In this document: positions 18,570 to 27,087 of the stretch, piece by piece
Numbering within the stretch: position 1 is the stretch's first letter
Layout: each line of letters begins with the position of its first letter
Position numbers and translations under genes: made by a program
The notes under the pieces: generated by a model
Seen by the model: only the letters and a program-made list of their open reading frames with translations
Database searches by the model: none
What the model was told of the DNA's origin: nothing
DNA from: Polaribacter sp. Z022
GTDB lineage: Bacteria; Bacteroidota; Bacteroidia; Flavobacteriales; Flavobacteriaceae
DNA length: 64,000 nt
Assembly (NCBI RefSeq): GCF_023555495.1
Contig: NZ_JALCZO010000004.1
Span: forward strand, 62,001-126,000
Direction of reading: 5' to 3'

Positions 18570-19217
18570 ATGGCAGGTATTTTAGACTTATTAAATAGTG
18601 ATTTAGGAAAACAAATTATATCAGGAGTTTCTGGTTCTACAGGAAATGATTCTAGTAAAACAAGTAGCGTTTTAACAATGGCATTACCTGTTTTAATGAA
18701 AGCTATGGAAAGAAATGCTTCTACACCAGAAGGTGCTGAAGGATTAATGGGGGCTTTATCTAGCAAACATGATGGTAGTATTTTAGATAATCTTGGTGGA
18801 TTATTTGGTGGTGGAGTTGATGAAAGTGTAAAACAAGATGGAGCTGGAATATTAGGTCATATTTTAGGAAGTAAGCAACAAGGAGTTGAACAAGTTATTG
18901 GACAAAAATCTGGTTTAGATGCTGGTGCAGTTGGAAACATTTTAAAAGTAGCTGCTCCTATTTTAATGGGGGTTTTAGGAAAACAAAAACAACAGCAAAA
19001 CATAAGTAACTCTGGTGATTTAACTGGTCTTTTAGGTGGTTTATTAGGGGGAGCAAGTCAATCTGGACCTGTTACACAAGAACAAACTTTTTTAGAAAAA
19101 GTATTAGATGCAGATGGTGATGGAAGTGTTGTAGACGATGTTGCAGGAATGCTTTTAGGAGGTGATAAAAAATCTGGAGGAATTGGAAGTTTACTTGGAG
19201 GACTTTTTGGAAAATAA
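18570..19217 (+). CDS. DUF937 protein, glycine-rich
   Basis: A 215-residue DUF937 protein. Two DUF937-like segments rich in Leu-Gly-Gly are seen (about residues 45-90 and 110-160), and an acidic DADGDGSVVDDVAGML stretch near the C-terminus resembles a calcium or dockerin-like loop. No signal peptide. Function unknown. Divergent from the symporter gene and followed by a bidirectional terminator. Confidence 0.82.
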   Translation: MAGILDLLNSDLGKQIISGVSGSTGNDSSKTSSVLTMALPVLMKAMERNASTPEGAEGLMGALSSKHDGSILDNLGGLFGGGVDESVKQDGAGILGHILGSKQQGVEQVIGQKSGLDAGAVGNILKVAAPILMGVLGKQKQQQNISNSGDLTGLLGGLLGGASQSGPVTQEQTFLEKVLDADGDGSVVDDVAGMLLGGDKKSGGIGSLLGGLFGK

Positions 19218-19239
19218 TGTTTCAAAGAAATCATAAACT

Positions 19240-19271
19240 AAAAAGCTCAAACTTTATGTTTGAGCTTTTTG
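19240..19271. terminator. bidirectional terminator between DUF937 gene and bshA
   Basis: AAAAAGCTCAAAC/GTTTGAGCTTTTT stem with a short ATT-rich loop, between two convergent genes. Confidence 0.9.
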
Positions 19272-19275
19272 TTTT

Positions 19276-20412
19276 TTATAAAACTTTACTTTTATAACAA
19301 GATTTATAAATTTCTTCATAAACTGGTAATATATTTTCTAAAGAAAATCTCTTAGTATGCCTCCTTGCATTTGTTTTAAAAGAATTTAATGTATCATCAT
19401 CTTTTAAAATTGAAATTGCATTTTTTGCCATGTCATTAATATCTCCCAAATCACTTAAAAAACCAGTTTCTCCATTAATATTAACTTCTGGTAACCCTCC
19501 AGTATTTGTAGATATTACTGCCGTTTTTGCTGCCATTGCTTCTAAGGCTGCTAAACCAAAACTTTCTGTTTGAGATGGTAGTAAAAATATATCTGAATAA
19601 CATAAAATTTTAGTTACTTCAGAACTGTTTCCTAAAAACAAAACATCATCAGCTATATTTAGTTTATTAACCAAGTTCTCTGCTTTTGCTCTATCTGGCC
19701 CTTCACCTATCAATAATAATTTTGAAGGAATTTCTTTTTGAACTTCATAGAAAACTTTTATAACATCTTCTACTCTTTTTACAGGTCTAAAATTACTTAT
19801 GTGAGTTAAAATACGTTCGTTTGGTTGAGCTATTGCAATTCTATTACATTTTTGATTATGTGTAATATCATACTTTTCTACATCAATAAAATTATAAATT
19901 ACTTTAATATCTTTTTTAATATTAAAAAGTCTGTTTGTAGTATTCTTTAAATCATTAGATACAGAGGTTACTACATCAGAATTATTAATACTAAACTCTA
20001 CTGCAGTTTTATAAGTTGGATGACTACCTACTAAAGTAATATCTGTACCATGTAAAGTAGTAACAACTTTTACAGAAATACCTTTCTCTTTTAGCATTTG
20101 TTTTGCCATATATGCAGCATAGGCATGAGGTATTGCATAATGAACATGTAAAACTTCTAATTCATGTTTCTCTACAATTTCTACCATTTTACTAGATAAA
20201 GCTAATTCATAGGGTTGATATTGAAATAAAGGATATTCTTCTAAAAGAACTTGATGAAAATGTAAATGATGAGATATAAAATCTAAACGAACTGGTTGAT
20301 TGTATGTGATAAAATGAACTTCATGACCTTTATCTGCTAAAGCCATTCCTAATTCTGTGGCTACTACTCCACTTCCACCAAATGTAGGATAACAAACAAT
20401 ACCTATTTTCAT
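19276..20412 (-). CDS. bshA: N-acetyl-alpha-D-glucosaminyl L-malate synthase
   Basis: A 378-residue GT4 glycosyltransferase making GlcNAc-malate from UDP-GlcNAc and L-malate, the first step of bacillithiol synthesis. BshA-typical N-terminus: IGIVCYPTFGGSGVVATELG. The UDP-sugar site is TESFGLAALEAMA near residue 280. Length and motifs match BshA closely. bshB and bshC are not in the window. Single gene. Confidence 0.92.
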   Translation of the reverse strand: MKIGIVCYPTFGGSGVVATELGMALADKGHEVHFITYNQPVRLDFISHHLHFHQVLLEEYPLFQYQPYELALSSKMVEIVEKHELEVLHVHYAIPHAYAAYMAKQMLKEKGISVKVVTTLHGTDITLVGSHPTYKTAVEFSINNSDVVTSVSNDLKNTTNRLFNIKKDIKVIYNFIDVEKYDITHNQKCNRIAIAQPNERILTHISNFRPVKRVEDVIKVFYEVQKEIPSKLLLIGEGPDRAKAENLVNKLNIADDVLFLGNSSEVTKILCYSDIFLLPSQTESFGLAALEAMAAKTAVISTNTGGLPEVNINGETGFLSDLGDINDMAKNAISILKDDDTLNSFKTNARRHTKRFSLENILPVYEEIYKSCYKSKVL

Positions 20413-20503
20413 ATATATATTTAAAAATTAAATGATTTAAAGTTTTAACTTATTAGTTGTAAAGATAGAAGTATTCTTACATATTAATTCTAAATAAAAA
20501 CAT

Positions 20504-20540
20504 AAAAAAAGAGTTTTTCAAATGAATGAAAAACTCTTTA
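20504..20540 (-). terminator. terminator of the transketolase N-half gene
   Basis: AAAGAGTTTTTCA/TGAAAAACTCTTTA stem. On the minus strand it is followed by a 7-T run, about 35 bases after the stop of the gene at 20572. Confidence 0.85.
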
Positions 20541-20571
20541 TAATATTAAATTCTAATATTTTTGAATATAA

Positions 20572-21417
20572 TTAGTAATCTCCTAAAGTTGCAGGATTTT
20601 GAGCTAAAGCATTTTCTAATTGCTCATCATTAGGTGCTTTACCATGCCAAGCATGAGTGTGCATCATAAAATCTACTCCATTACCCATTTCTGTATGTAA
20701 TAAAATACAAACTGGTTTTCCTTTACCTGTTAATGCTTTTGCTTCTGCTAAACCAGCTAAAATTGTTTCTATATCATTTCCTTTTTCTACATCTAAAACA
20801 TCCCAACCAAAAGCTTCAAACTTAGCTCTTAAGCTTCCCATAGCTAAAACCTCATCTGTAGTACCATCAATTTGTTTTTCATTTAAATCGATTGTACAAA
20901 TAATATTATCTACTTTTTTTGCTGATGCATACATTATTGCTTCCCAGTTTTGACCTTCTTGCAATTCACCATCACCATGTAAAGTATATACTAATTTATC
21001 ATCTCCATTTAGTTTTTTTGCTTGAGCAGCTCCAATACCTACAGACATTCCTTGTCCTAAAGATCCAGATGCTATTCTAACTCCTGGTAAACCTTCGTGA
21101 GTTGTAGGATGTCCTTGTAAACGAGAATCTAATAATCTAAATGTATTTAATTCTTCTACAGGAAAAAATCCACTATGTGCCAAAACACTATAAAATACAG
21201 GTGAAATATGACCATTAGAAAGAAAGAATAAATCTTCATTTTTTCCGTCCATATCAAAATCTGTAGAATATTCCATTACTTCTTGGTATAAACAAGTAAT
21301 AAACTCTGCACATCCTAAAGAACCTCCTGGGTGACCAGAACTTACTTTATGAACCATACGTAAAATATCTCTACGAACTTGTTGCGTAAAATCTTGTAAT
21401 TGTTGTGTTGTAGGCAT
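20572..21417 (-). CDS. transketolase, N-terminal (TPP-binding) subunit
   Basis: A 281-residue N-terminal half of a split transketolase. It contains SSGHPGGSLGCAEF near the N-terminus and the thiamine pyrophosphate site GDGELQEGQNWEA near residue 150, with DLNEKQIDG following. It ends after the TPP domain, as split two-subunit transketolases do. The C-terminal partner, usually the adjacent gene, is not on either side: the flanks are bshA and an unrelated lipoprotein, and a strong terminator follows. A well-matched promoter lies just upstream. Confidence 0.92.
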   Translation of the reverse strand: MPTTQQLQDFTQQVRRDILRMVHKVSSGHPGGSLGCAEFITCLYQEVMEYSTDFDMDGKNEDLFFLSNGHISPVFYSVLAHSGFFPVEELNTFRLLDSRLQGHPTTHEGLPGVRIASGSLGQGMSVGIGAAQAKKLNGDDKLVYTLHGDGELQEGQNWEAIMYASAKKVDNIICTIDLNEKQIDGTTDEVLAMGSLRAKFEAFGWDVLDVEKGNDIETILAGLAEAKALTGKGKPVCILLHTEMGNGVDFMMHTHAWHGKAPNDEQLENALAQNPATLGDY

Positions 21418-21441
21418 TGTGTTGTTTTATTTAATAAGTGG

Positions 21442-21471
21442 CAAAAGTACTATTTTTAATAATTGAGACAA
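21442..21471 (-). promoter_or_regulatory. promoter of the transketolase N-half gene
   Basis: On the minus strand a TTG (-33) is followed after 19 bases by TACTTTTG, matching the Bacteroidetes TTG/TAnnTTTG architecture. It is about 24 bases from the ATG at 21417. It is the cleanest housekeeping promoter in the window. Confidence 0.7.
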
Positions 21472-21535
21472 TAAAAATGTAAATAATTATTTAAATTAAA
21501 TGATAAGTATTAAATAATAGGATATAATTTAAATT

Positions 21536-22846
21536 TTAATTATCAATAGAATAGATACTCACCCCTTCTGTAGTAGCCACAACTAATTCATCTTCACTTT
21601 TACCAATACTATTGATTGATACACCTGGTTTAGAATCTATATGATAAAAGTTTTCATCTAATTTACTAAGATTTGATATATATGGAATAATATAAATTCC
21701 TGCTTCACCAGCTGCAACATAAAATACATCTGAAGAAAATGTAAACGAATTAACTACATGATTTGGTTTGGTTGAGTCTAATATTTCATCTTTAAGTTGA
21801 TGACTTAATTCAGCTTTTGTATTTACTCCATCATTAATTAAATTAAACACACCAATACCTCCACTTCCTAAACTTACAACTAAAACATTTTTTCTTGGTA
21901 AAGCAAGACTATGTTTTGCTTCAACATTTAAATCAAAAGTTCCTAAACTAACTTCGTAGTTAAGAGTCATTTTATTGGTATCTTTAGAAATAATGTAAGA
22001 AAATGCTTTTAATTCTTTAGTTGTATTATTATAAGCTGTTGCTACAAAATAATAAATATTAGACCTAATTTCTAGAGAAGTATCTAAGATAAATAAACCT
22101 TCAGTTTCATTACTATCATGTTTTATAAGGTTATTTGTCTCTTCATCAATTGCAAAAATAATTCCAGAATTACCACCACCTGAACCATAAATAAAACCTT
22201 TGTTATTTTTTAAACTTCTTAATTTGTTTCCAAATTTAGAGTGAATAAGGTTGTCTTGACTAATACTTAGAACCTCTGTTTTATTATTATATTTTAAATT
22301 ATATCTTCCAAGAAAAGAAGGGTAATCACCACCATAAAGTTCGGTAACATCAAACCCACCTCCTAAAAACAAAGTATTCGTTTGAAATATACATACAGCA
22401 TCCACATCTCTATTAGGTAATTCTAAAGTACCTTGTAAATTTACGGGTTCTCCTTTTGGTGCAAATAAAACATCAACTGCACCAGAATAAGGTTCTCCAA
22501 CCAAACTATATGAAGCTGCAACCTTTTTACCACTTACAGTTACATGGTTTGCATTTAACAAAACATCTTGACCTTTATGCAATACATGCAATGGTGCTAA
22601 TTTTGCTCTTAAAGTAAATGATATACTGGTATTTTTTAAAACTTCAGAACTCGAAGTTTTAACCTTTCTTTTAGAGAAAGTTACAACTTCATTATACTGT
22701 GTTAAACGATCAGAATCTTTAACAATATTTATATCACAATCTTCACAAACCAAATCTGGATCTAAAGATTCATTTACTGGTTCAATATCTTTTTGACATG
22801 AAACAAAAACTAACAAAAAATAAAATAATATATAACAATTTTTCAT
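21536..22846 (-). CDS. lipoprotein of unknown function, propeller-like
   Basis: A 436-residue lipoprotein (lipobox FLLVFVSC, Cys at about 17) with a short CEDC pair near residues 34-37. Repeating blocks of about 45-60 residues ending in G.Y.-type strands suggest a beta-propeller, for example FYVAAGEAGIYII and DELVVATTEGVSIYSI. I cannot assign a family. It lies on the same strand as the next gene upstream, 65 bases away, and may form a unit with it. Confidence 0.7.
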   Translation of the reverse strand: MKNCYILFYFLLVFVSCQKDIEPVNESLDPDLVCEDCDINIVKDSDRLTQYNEVVTFSKRKVKTSSSEVLKNTSISFTLRAKLAPLHVLHKGQDVLLNANHVTVSGKKVAASYSLVGEPYSGAVDVLFAPKGEPVNLQGTLELPNRDVDAVCIFQTNTLFLGGGFDVTELYGGDYPSFLGRYNLKYNNKTEVLSISQDNLIHSKFGNKLRSLKNNKGFIYGSGGGNSGIIFAIDEETNNLIKHDSNETEGLFILDTSLEIRSNIYYFVATAYNNTTKELKAFSYIISKDTNKMTLNYEVSLGTFDLNVEAKHSLALPRKNVLVVSLGSGGIGVFNLINDGVNTKAELSHQLKDEILDSTKPNHVVNSFTFSSDVFYVAAGEAGIYIIPYISNLSKLDENFYHIDSKPGVSINSIGKSEDELVVATTEGVSIYSIDN

Positions 22847-22911
22847 AATTAAGGATTTATGAATTAACTGTTTTAAAGATAAGCAAATACGCTATAATTT
22901 CCTATATAAAA

Positions 22912-24171
22912 CTACGTTTTTTGCTTCTTTTTCTTTGCTGCAGGAAATAGTACATTATTTAATATTAAACGGTATCCTGGTGAAGTTTGATGCAAGTCTA
23001 ATTCTGTTTTTGGGTCTCCTACTCTATGGCTATAATCTTCAGGGTCATGGCCTCCATAAAAAGTAAACATTCCTTTACCTTTAGTACCATGTATATAACG
23101 TGCTTCTCTATTAACTTTATTTTCACCTAAAACTAATACATTCGTTTTAACCGTATTTCTATCAAAAGAAGTTGTTTGTCCCATAAATCCTTTTACTAGA
23201 GTTGTATGATTTTGGGTTAACATTGTAGGAACAGGATCCCATTTTGCAGAAAACTCTACTAAAGAAAAATAATCTGAAGTTTTTGGAATTTTACGTTTTC
23301 GAGTCATATCTATAGTAGAAAACTCATAAGTAGTAGGGTTTCTAATTAACTGATAATCTTTAAATGCAAAAGTTTTATTATAATTTATTTTAGATTGATA
23401 GTTAGGTTCTGATGCATCACCATCAAACATTGCTTCTGCAATATCTACACCTTCTGCAGATAAAGCAATATCAAAACTATCTGTTGCAGAACACATTGCA
23501 AACATAAAACCTCCACCAATTACATAGTCTCTAATTTTTTTAGCCACTGCTAATTTTTCTTGAGAAACTTTAGTAAAACCTAATTCTTTAGCTTGTTTTT
23601 CTGAACGTAATTTTCCTTTTATATACCAAGGTGCAGTTCTAAACGAACCATAAAAACGTCCATATTGACCTGTAAAATCTTCATGATGTAAATGCAACCA
23701 CTCATATATAAGTAACTTATCTTCTAAAACTTCTTTATCATATACAACATCAAAAGGAATTTCTGCATAGGTTAAAACCATAGTTACAGCATCATCCCAA
23801 GGCATTTTATCTTTTGGTGAGTATACTGCAATTTTTGGTGCTTTTTCTAGAGTTACTGCTTCTTGATTTGAAGACGGAGAAGAAATTTCTTGTAAAATTA
23901 ATTGCGATTTAGCATCAGAAATTACTTGGTAAGAAACACCGCGTATTTTACATTCGTTTTCTACAATTTTATTGTTTTCTATTAAAAAAGCTCCACCATC
24001 ATAATTTAATAACCATTTTGATTTTAAACCTGCTTCTAAAGAAAAATAAACTATTCCATAGGCTTTTAAATGGTTTTTCTGATTATCATGACTCATGGGT
24101 ACATAAATAAATGATGCCAAAATTGAGTTTGAAATAAATAGGAAAAATAAAAGAATAAAGAGTTTTTTCAT
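22912..24171 (-). CDS. envelope protein commonly annotated asparagine synthetase B
   Basis: A 419-residue protein starting at ATG 24171 (MKKLFILLFF) with a Sec signal peptide. An in-frame upstream ATG adds seven residues and weakens the signal. The protein belongs to a Bacteroidetes family that databases often name 'asparagine synthetase B', but I see no asparagine-synthetase domain and a secreted enzyme of that kind would be odd. The middle (PKIAVYSPKDKMPWDDAVTM, then WLHLHHEDFTGQYG) looks like a class I glutamine-amidotransferase/DUF4159-type fold. Function unresolved. It lies 62 bases after a hairpin that follows dnaB. Confidence 0.75.
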   Translation of the reverse strand: MKKLFILLFFLFISNSILASFIYVPMSHDNQKNHLKAYGIVYFSLEAGLKSKWLLNYDGGAFLIENNKIVENECKIRGVSYQVISDAKSQLILQEISSPSSNQEAVTLEKAPKIAVYSPKDKMPWDDAVTMVLTYAEIPFDVVYDKEVLEDKLLIYEWLHLHHEDFTGQYGRFYGSFRTAPWYIKGKLRSEKQAKELGFTKVSQEKLAVAKKIRDYVIGGGFMFAMCSATDSFDIALSAEGVDIAEAMFDGDASEPNYQSKINYNKTFAFKDYQLIRNPTTYEFSTIDMTRKRKIPKTSDYFSLVEFSAKWDPVPTMLTQNHTTLVKGFMGQTTSFDRNTVKTNVLVLGENKVNREARYIHGTKGKGMFTFYGGHDPEDYSHRVGDPKTELDLHQTSPGYRLILNNVLFPAAKKKKQKT

Positions 24172-24184
24172 ATTAAAAACTAAA

Positions 24185-24214
24185 ATACACAATTACTATG
24201 AAGCAATTGTGTAT
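24185..24214 (-). terminator. hairpin between dnaB and the envelope protein gene
   Basis: ATACACAATT/AATTGTGTAT 10-base arms with a 10-base loop, followed on the minus strand by TTTTAG and more T-rich sequence. A second small palindrome GTCGAT-T-ATCGAC (24243-24255) abuts the dnaB stop. It probably ends dnaB transcripts. Confidence 0.6.
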
Positions 24215-24254
24215 TTCTATAATTTATTGTTTTTTAATTAATGTCGATTATCGA

Positions 24255-25775
24255 CTAAAAAGGAACATCATCATCACCAAAAGCATCTTTTGGATCAATT
24301 CCTCCTTCATTAGAACCTCCAAAAGGATCTTCAGGGAAATCTGCATTCATAGATGATTGAAATTCTGAGCTAAAACCTTCTTCTAAATCTGAGAATTTTG
24401 CTAAATGCCCAGTAAATTTTAAACGAATATTGTCTAATCCACCATTTCTGTGCTTTGCAACAATAAACTCTCCTTGTCCTTCACAAGGTGTATGCTCATC
24501 ATCATCCCATTCTGTCATTCCATAATATTCTGGTCTAAAAATAAACGACACAATATCTGCATCTTGTTCAATTGCACCAGATTCACGTAAATCTGACAAT
24601 AATGGTCTTTTAGATCCTCCACGTGTTTCTACTGCCCTAGATAATTGAGAAAGCGCAATTACAGGTACAGATAATTCTTTTGCTAAAGCCTTTAAATTTC
24701 TAGAAATCATCGATATTTCTTGTTCACGGTTTCCTCCAGCTTTTCCTCCTGCAGTCATTAATTGTAAATAATCAATAACCAAAATTCTAACATTATGCTG
24801 AGATACTAACCTTCTTGCTTTTGCTCTTAAATCGAATACAGATAAAGATGGAGTATCATCAATAAATATAGGAGCATCAGACAAACGTTTAACTTTTACA
24901 TTTAACTGTTCCCACTCATGTGGTTCTAAATTTCCTTTTCTTAATTTTTCTGAAGTTAAACCAGTTTCAGAAGATATCATACGTGTAATTAACTGTACAG
25001 AAGACATCTCTAAAGAAAAAACTGCAACACCATGATTAAAATCTATAGCCATATTTTTTGCCATAGAAATTACAAATGCCGTTTTTCCCATACCTGGACG
25101 TGCTGCAATAATAACTAAATCTGAGGGTTGCCAACCAGAAGTTAAAGCATCTAACTTGGTAAAACCTGTTGCTAACCCAGACATTCCTTCTTGGTTACCA
25201 ATTTCTTGAATCTTTTTTAAAGCTTGTTTTACAAGAGAGCCTGCATCTTCAGAACTCTTTTTTAAATTTCCTTGAGTTACTTCAAAAAGTTTTGCCTCTG
25301 CATCATCTAATAAATCAAATACATCTGTACCTTCATCATATGCGTTTTCAATAATTTCACTAGAAATTGAAATTAATTTTCGTTGAATATATTTTTGAAG
25401 TATAATTCTTGCGTGAAACTCAATATGTGCAGATGAAGCTACTTTTTGAGTTAAACGAATTAAAGCAAAATCGCCACCTACAAATTCTAATTTACCATTC
25501 TTTTTTAACAAGTTAGAAACCGTTAAAAGATCTATTGGTTCTGAATTTTGAAATAATTCATAAATAGCAGCATACACTTCTTGATGTTTTTGATCGTAAA
25601 AAGCATCTGCACTTAAAACGTCGATAACGTCATCAATACCCTTTTTATCAATCATCATTGCACCAAGAACTGCCTCTTCTAATTCAATAGCCTGAGGAGG
25701 TATTTTACCTTTTTCTAACTGTACTAATCTTGATTTATCTATCTTTTTGCCTGTAACAGGAGTCGTTTTTTCCAT
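24255..25775 (-). CDS. dnaB: replicative DNA helicase DnaB
   Basis: A 506-residue hexameric helicase. N-terminal domain (about residues 20-120) binds primase, then a linker, then the RecA-like domain with Walker A AARPGMGKTAF at about residue 220 and Walker B ILVIDYLQLM. The arginine and sensor regions include REQEISMISRNLK and LSDLRESGAIEQDADIV. The C-terminal tail is acidic (DPKDAFGDDDVPF), a feature seen in flavobacterial DnaB. It starts almost at its own promoter (next entry). Confidence 0.96.
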   Translation of the reverse strand: MEKTTPVTGKKIDKSRLVQLEKGKIPPQAIELEEAVLGAMMIDKKGIDDVIDVLSADAFYDQKHQEVYAAIYELFQNSEPIDLLTVSNLLKKNGKLEFVGGDFALIRLTQKVASSAHIEFHARIILQKYIQRKLISISSEIIENAYDEGTDVFDLLDDAEAKLFEVTQGNLKKSSEDAGSLVKQALKKIQEIGNQEGMSGLATGFTKLDALTSGWQPSDLVIIAARPGMGKTAFVISMAKNMAIDFNHGVAVFSLEMSSVQLITRMISSETGLTSEKLRKGNLEPHEWEQLNVKVKRLSDAPIFIDDTPSLSVFDLRAKARRLVSQHNVRILVIDYLQLMTAGGKAGGNREQEISMISRNLKALAKELSVPVIALSQLSRAVETRGGSKRPLLSDLRESGAIEQDADIVSFIFRPEYYGMTEWDDDEHTPCEGQGEFIVAKHRNGGLDNIRLKFTGHLAKFSDLEEGFSSEFQSSMNADFPEDPFGGSNEGGIDPKDAFGDDDVPF

Positions 25776-25780
25776 TATGA

Positions 25781-25788
25781 CAAATGTA
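25781..25788 (-). promoter_or_regulatory. -7 element just upstream of dnaB
   Basis: TACATTTG on the minus strand matches TAnnTTTG and ends 5 bases before the dnaB ATG. If used, transcription would begin at or within a few bases of the ATG, making a nearly leaderless mRNA. Confidence 0.5.
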
Positions 25789-25913
25789 CTTTTTTAGGTT
25801 GAATGTCCTTTCTAAAAATTAACTTTAATTTGTAAACATTTATTGTAAACAAAATTGTTATTATCTTGTTAATAACCAGTCAACTTCTATTTTGATTTGT
25901 TATTTTTACCACA

Positions 25914-26990
25914 ATGAAATGGAATAAAAAACATATTTTTTTAGCAATATTACTGCCTGTTCAAATTCTTTTAATGAAATTGGTAGCAGTAAATCCTAAG
26001 TTTATAGAACAATATTATTCTAATGGAATTTACCCTTATATTTCATCATTTTTTAGAATTATTTTAGGTTGGATTCCTTTTTCTTTTGGAGACCTTTTAT
26101 TAGGATTTGGGCTTTTTATTTTTATTAGATTTCTTTATAAATTGATAAAAAATAGATTTAAAAATTTTATTCCAAAAATAATTCATTTTACTGCTGTTTT
26201 ATCCGTTATTTATTTTTGCTTTTATATTTTTTGGGGATTAAATTATTACAGAGAACCCTTGGCAAAAAACTTAGGATTCTCGCAATCAAAATATACAACA
26301 GAACAACTTCAAAAAGTTACAGAACAGATTATACAAAAATTAAATGTTCTTCAATTTAATATTACAAAAAACGACACTTTAAAAGTTGAAAACCCCTATC
26401 AACCAAAAGAAATGTATAAAATGGCAATTTCTGGATATGATAATTTGTCTAAAGATTTCCCTCAATTACAATACAAATACACATCTGTTAAAAGCTCTTT
26501 AATGAGTTTGTTACAATCTTATAATGGTACTTCTGGCTATCTAAATCCATTAACAGGTGAAGCACAAGTAAACGATAAAATTCCTAAAACTAGTTACCCA
26601 ACTACAACATGTCATGAAATGGCACATCAAATTGGTTTTGCTGCCGAAAATGAAGCTAATTTTGTAGGTTTTTTAGCTGCCAATTATAATAATGACATCT
26701 ATTTTAAATATGCAAGTTATAGAATGGCTTTTATTTATTGTATTACTGAAATTAGAAAACGTGATAGAAAATTATCAAAAGAACTTTGGAAAACTGTAAA
26801 TAAAGGAATTGTTAAAGATTTTAATTACAGCTATGTGCATTGGCAACAATACAAAAATCCTTTTGAACCACTAGTAAAAAAAGGCTACAATGCTTATTTA
26901 AAAGCTAACAAACAAGACAAAGGTGTGCAATCTTACAATTATGTTGTAGATCTTTTAATCAGTTATTTTGAAACTTCATTACACACTTAA
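25914..26990 (+). CDS. DUF3810 membrane protein with HExxH motif
   Basis: A 358-residue protein with three predicted N-terminal membrane helices (about residues 8-28, 45-75, 90-110) and a soluble C-terminal domain. The domain has CHEMAHQIGFAAENEANFVG around residue 235, an HExxH zinc-metallopeptidase-like signature with a downstream Glu as possible third ligand. It fits DUF3810, common in Bacteroidetes and uncharacterised. A membrane-associated protease role is plausible but unproven. Monocistronic. Confidence 0.83.
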   Translation: MKWNKKHIFLAILLPVQILLMKLVAVNPKFIEQYYSNGIYPYISSFFRIILGWIPFSFGDLLLGFGLFIFIRFLYKLIKNRFKNFIPKIIHFTAVLSVIYFCFYIFWGLNYYREPLAKNLGFSQSKYTTEQLQKVTEQIIQKLNVLQFNITKNDTLKVENPYQPKEMYKMAISGYDNLSKDFPQLQYKYTSVKSSLMSLLQSYNGTSGYLNPLTGEAQVNDKIPKTSYPTTTCHEMAHQIGFAAENEANFVGFLAANYNNDIYFKYASYRMAFIYCITEIRKRDRKLSKELWKTVNKGIVKDFNYSYVHWQQYKNPFEPLVKKGYNAYLKANKQDKGVQSYNYVVDLLISYFETSLHT

Positions 26991-27087
26991 TTTCCTTAAA
27001 TTTTTGTTAAAATAACTTCTTTTAACATTTTACAAATTCCTTCTAATTATTTTGTGAGTTAATTAAAACTAACTAATATTTTATTAT

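Noticed and set aside
22912..24171. Asparagine synthetase as a function
   Set aside because: There is a signal peptide and no synthetase domain visible, so the database-style name is not adopted as a function.
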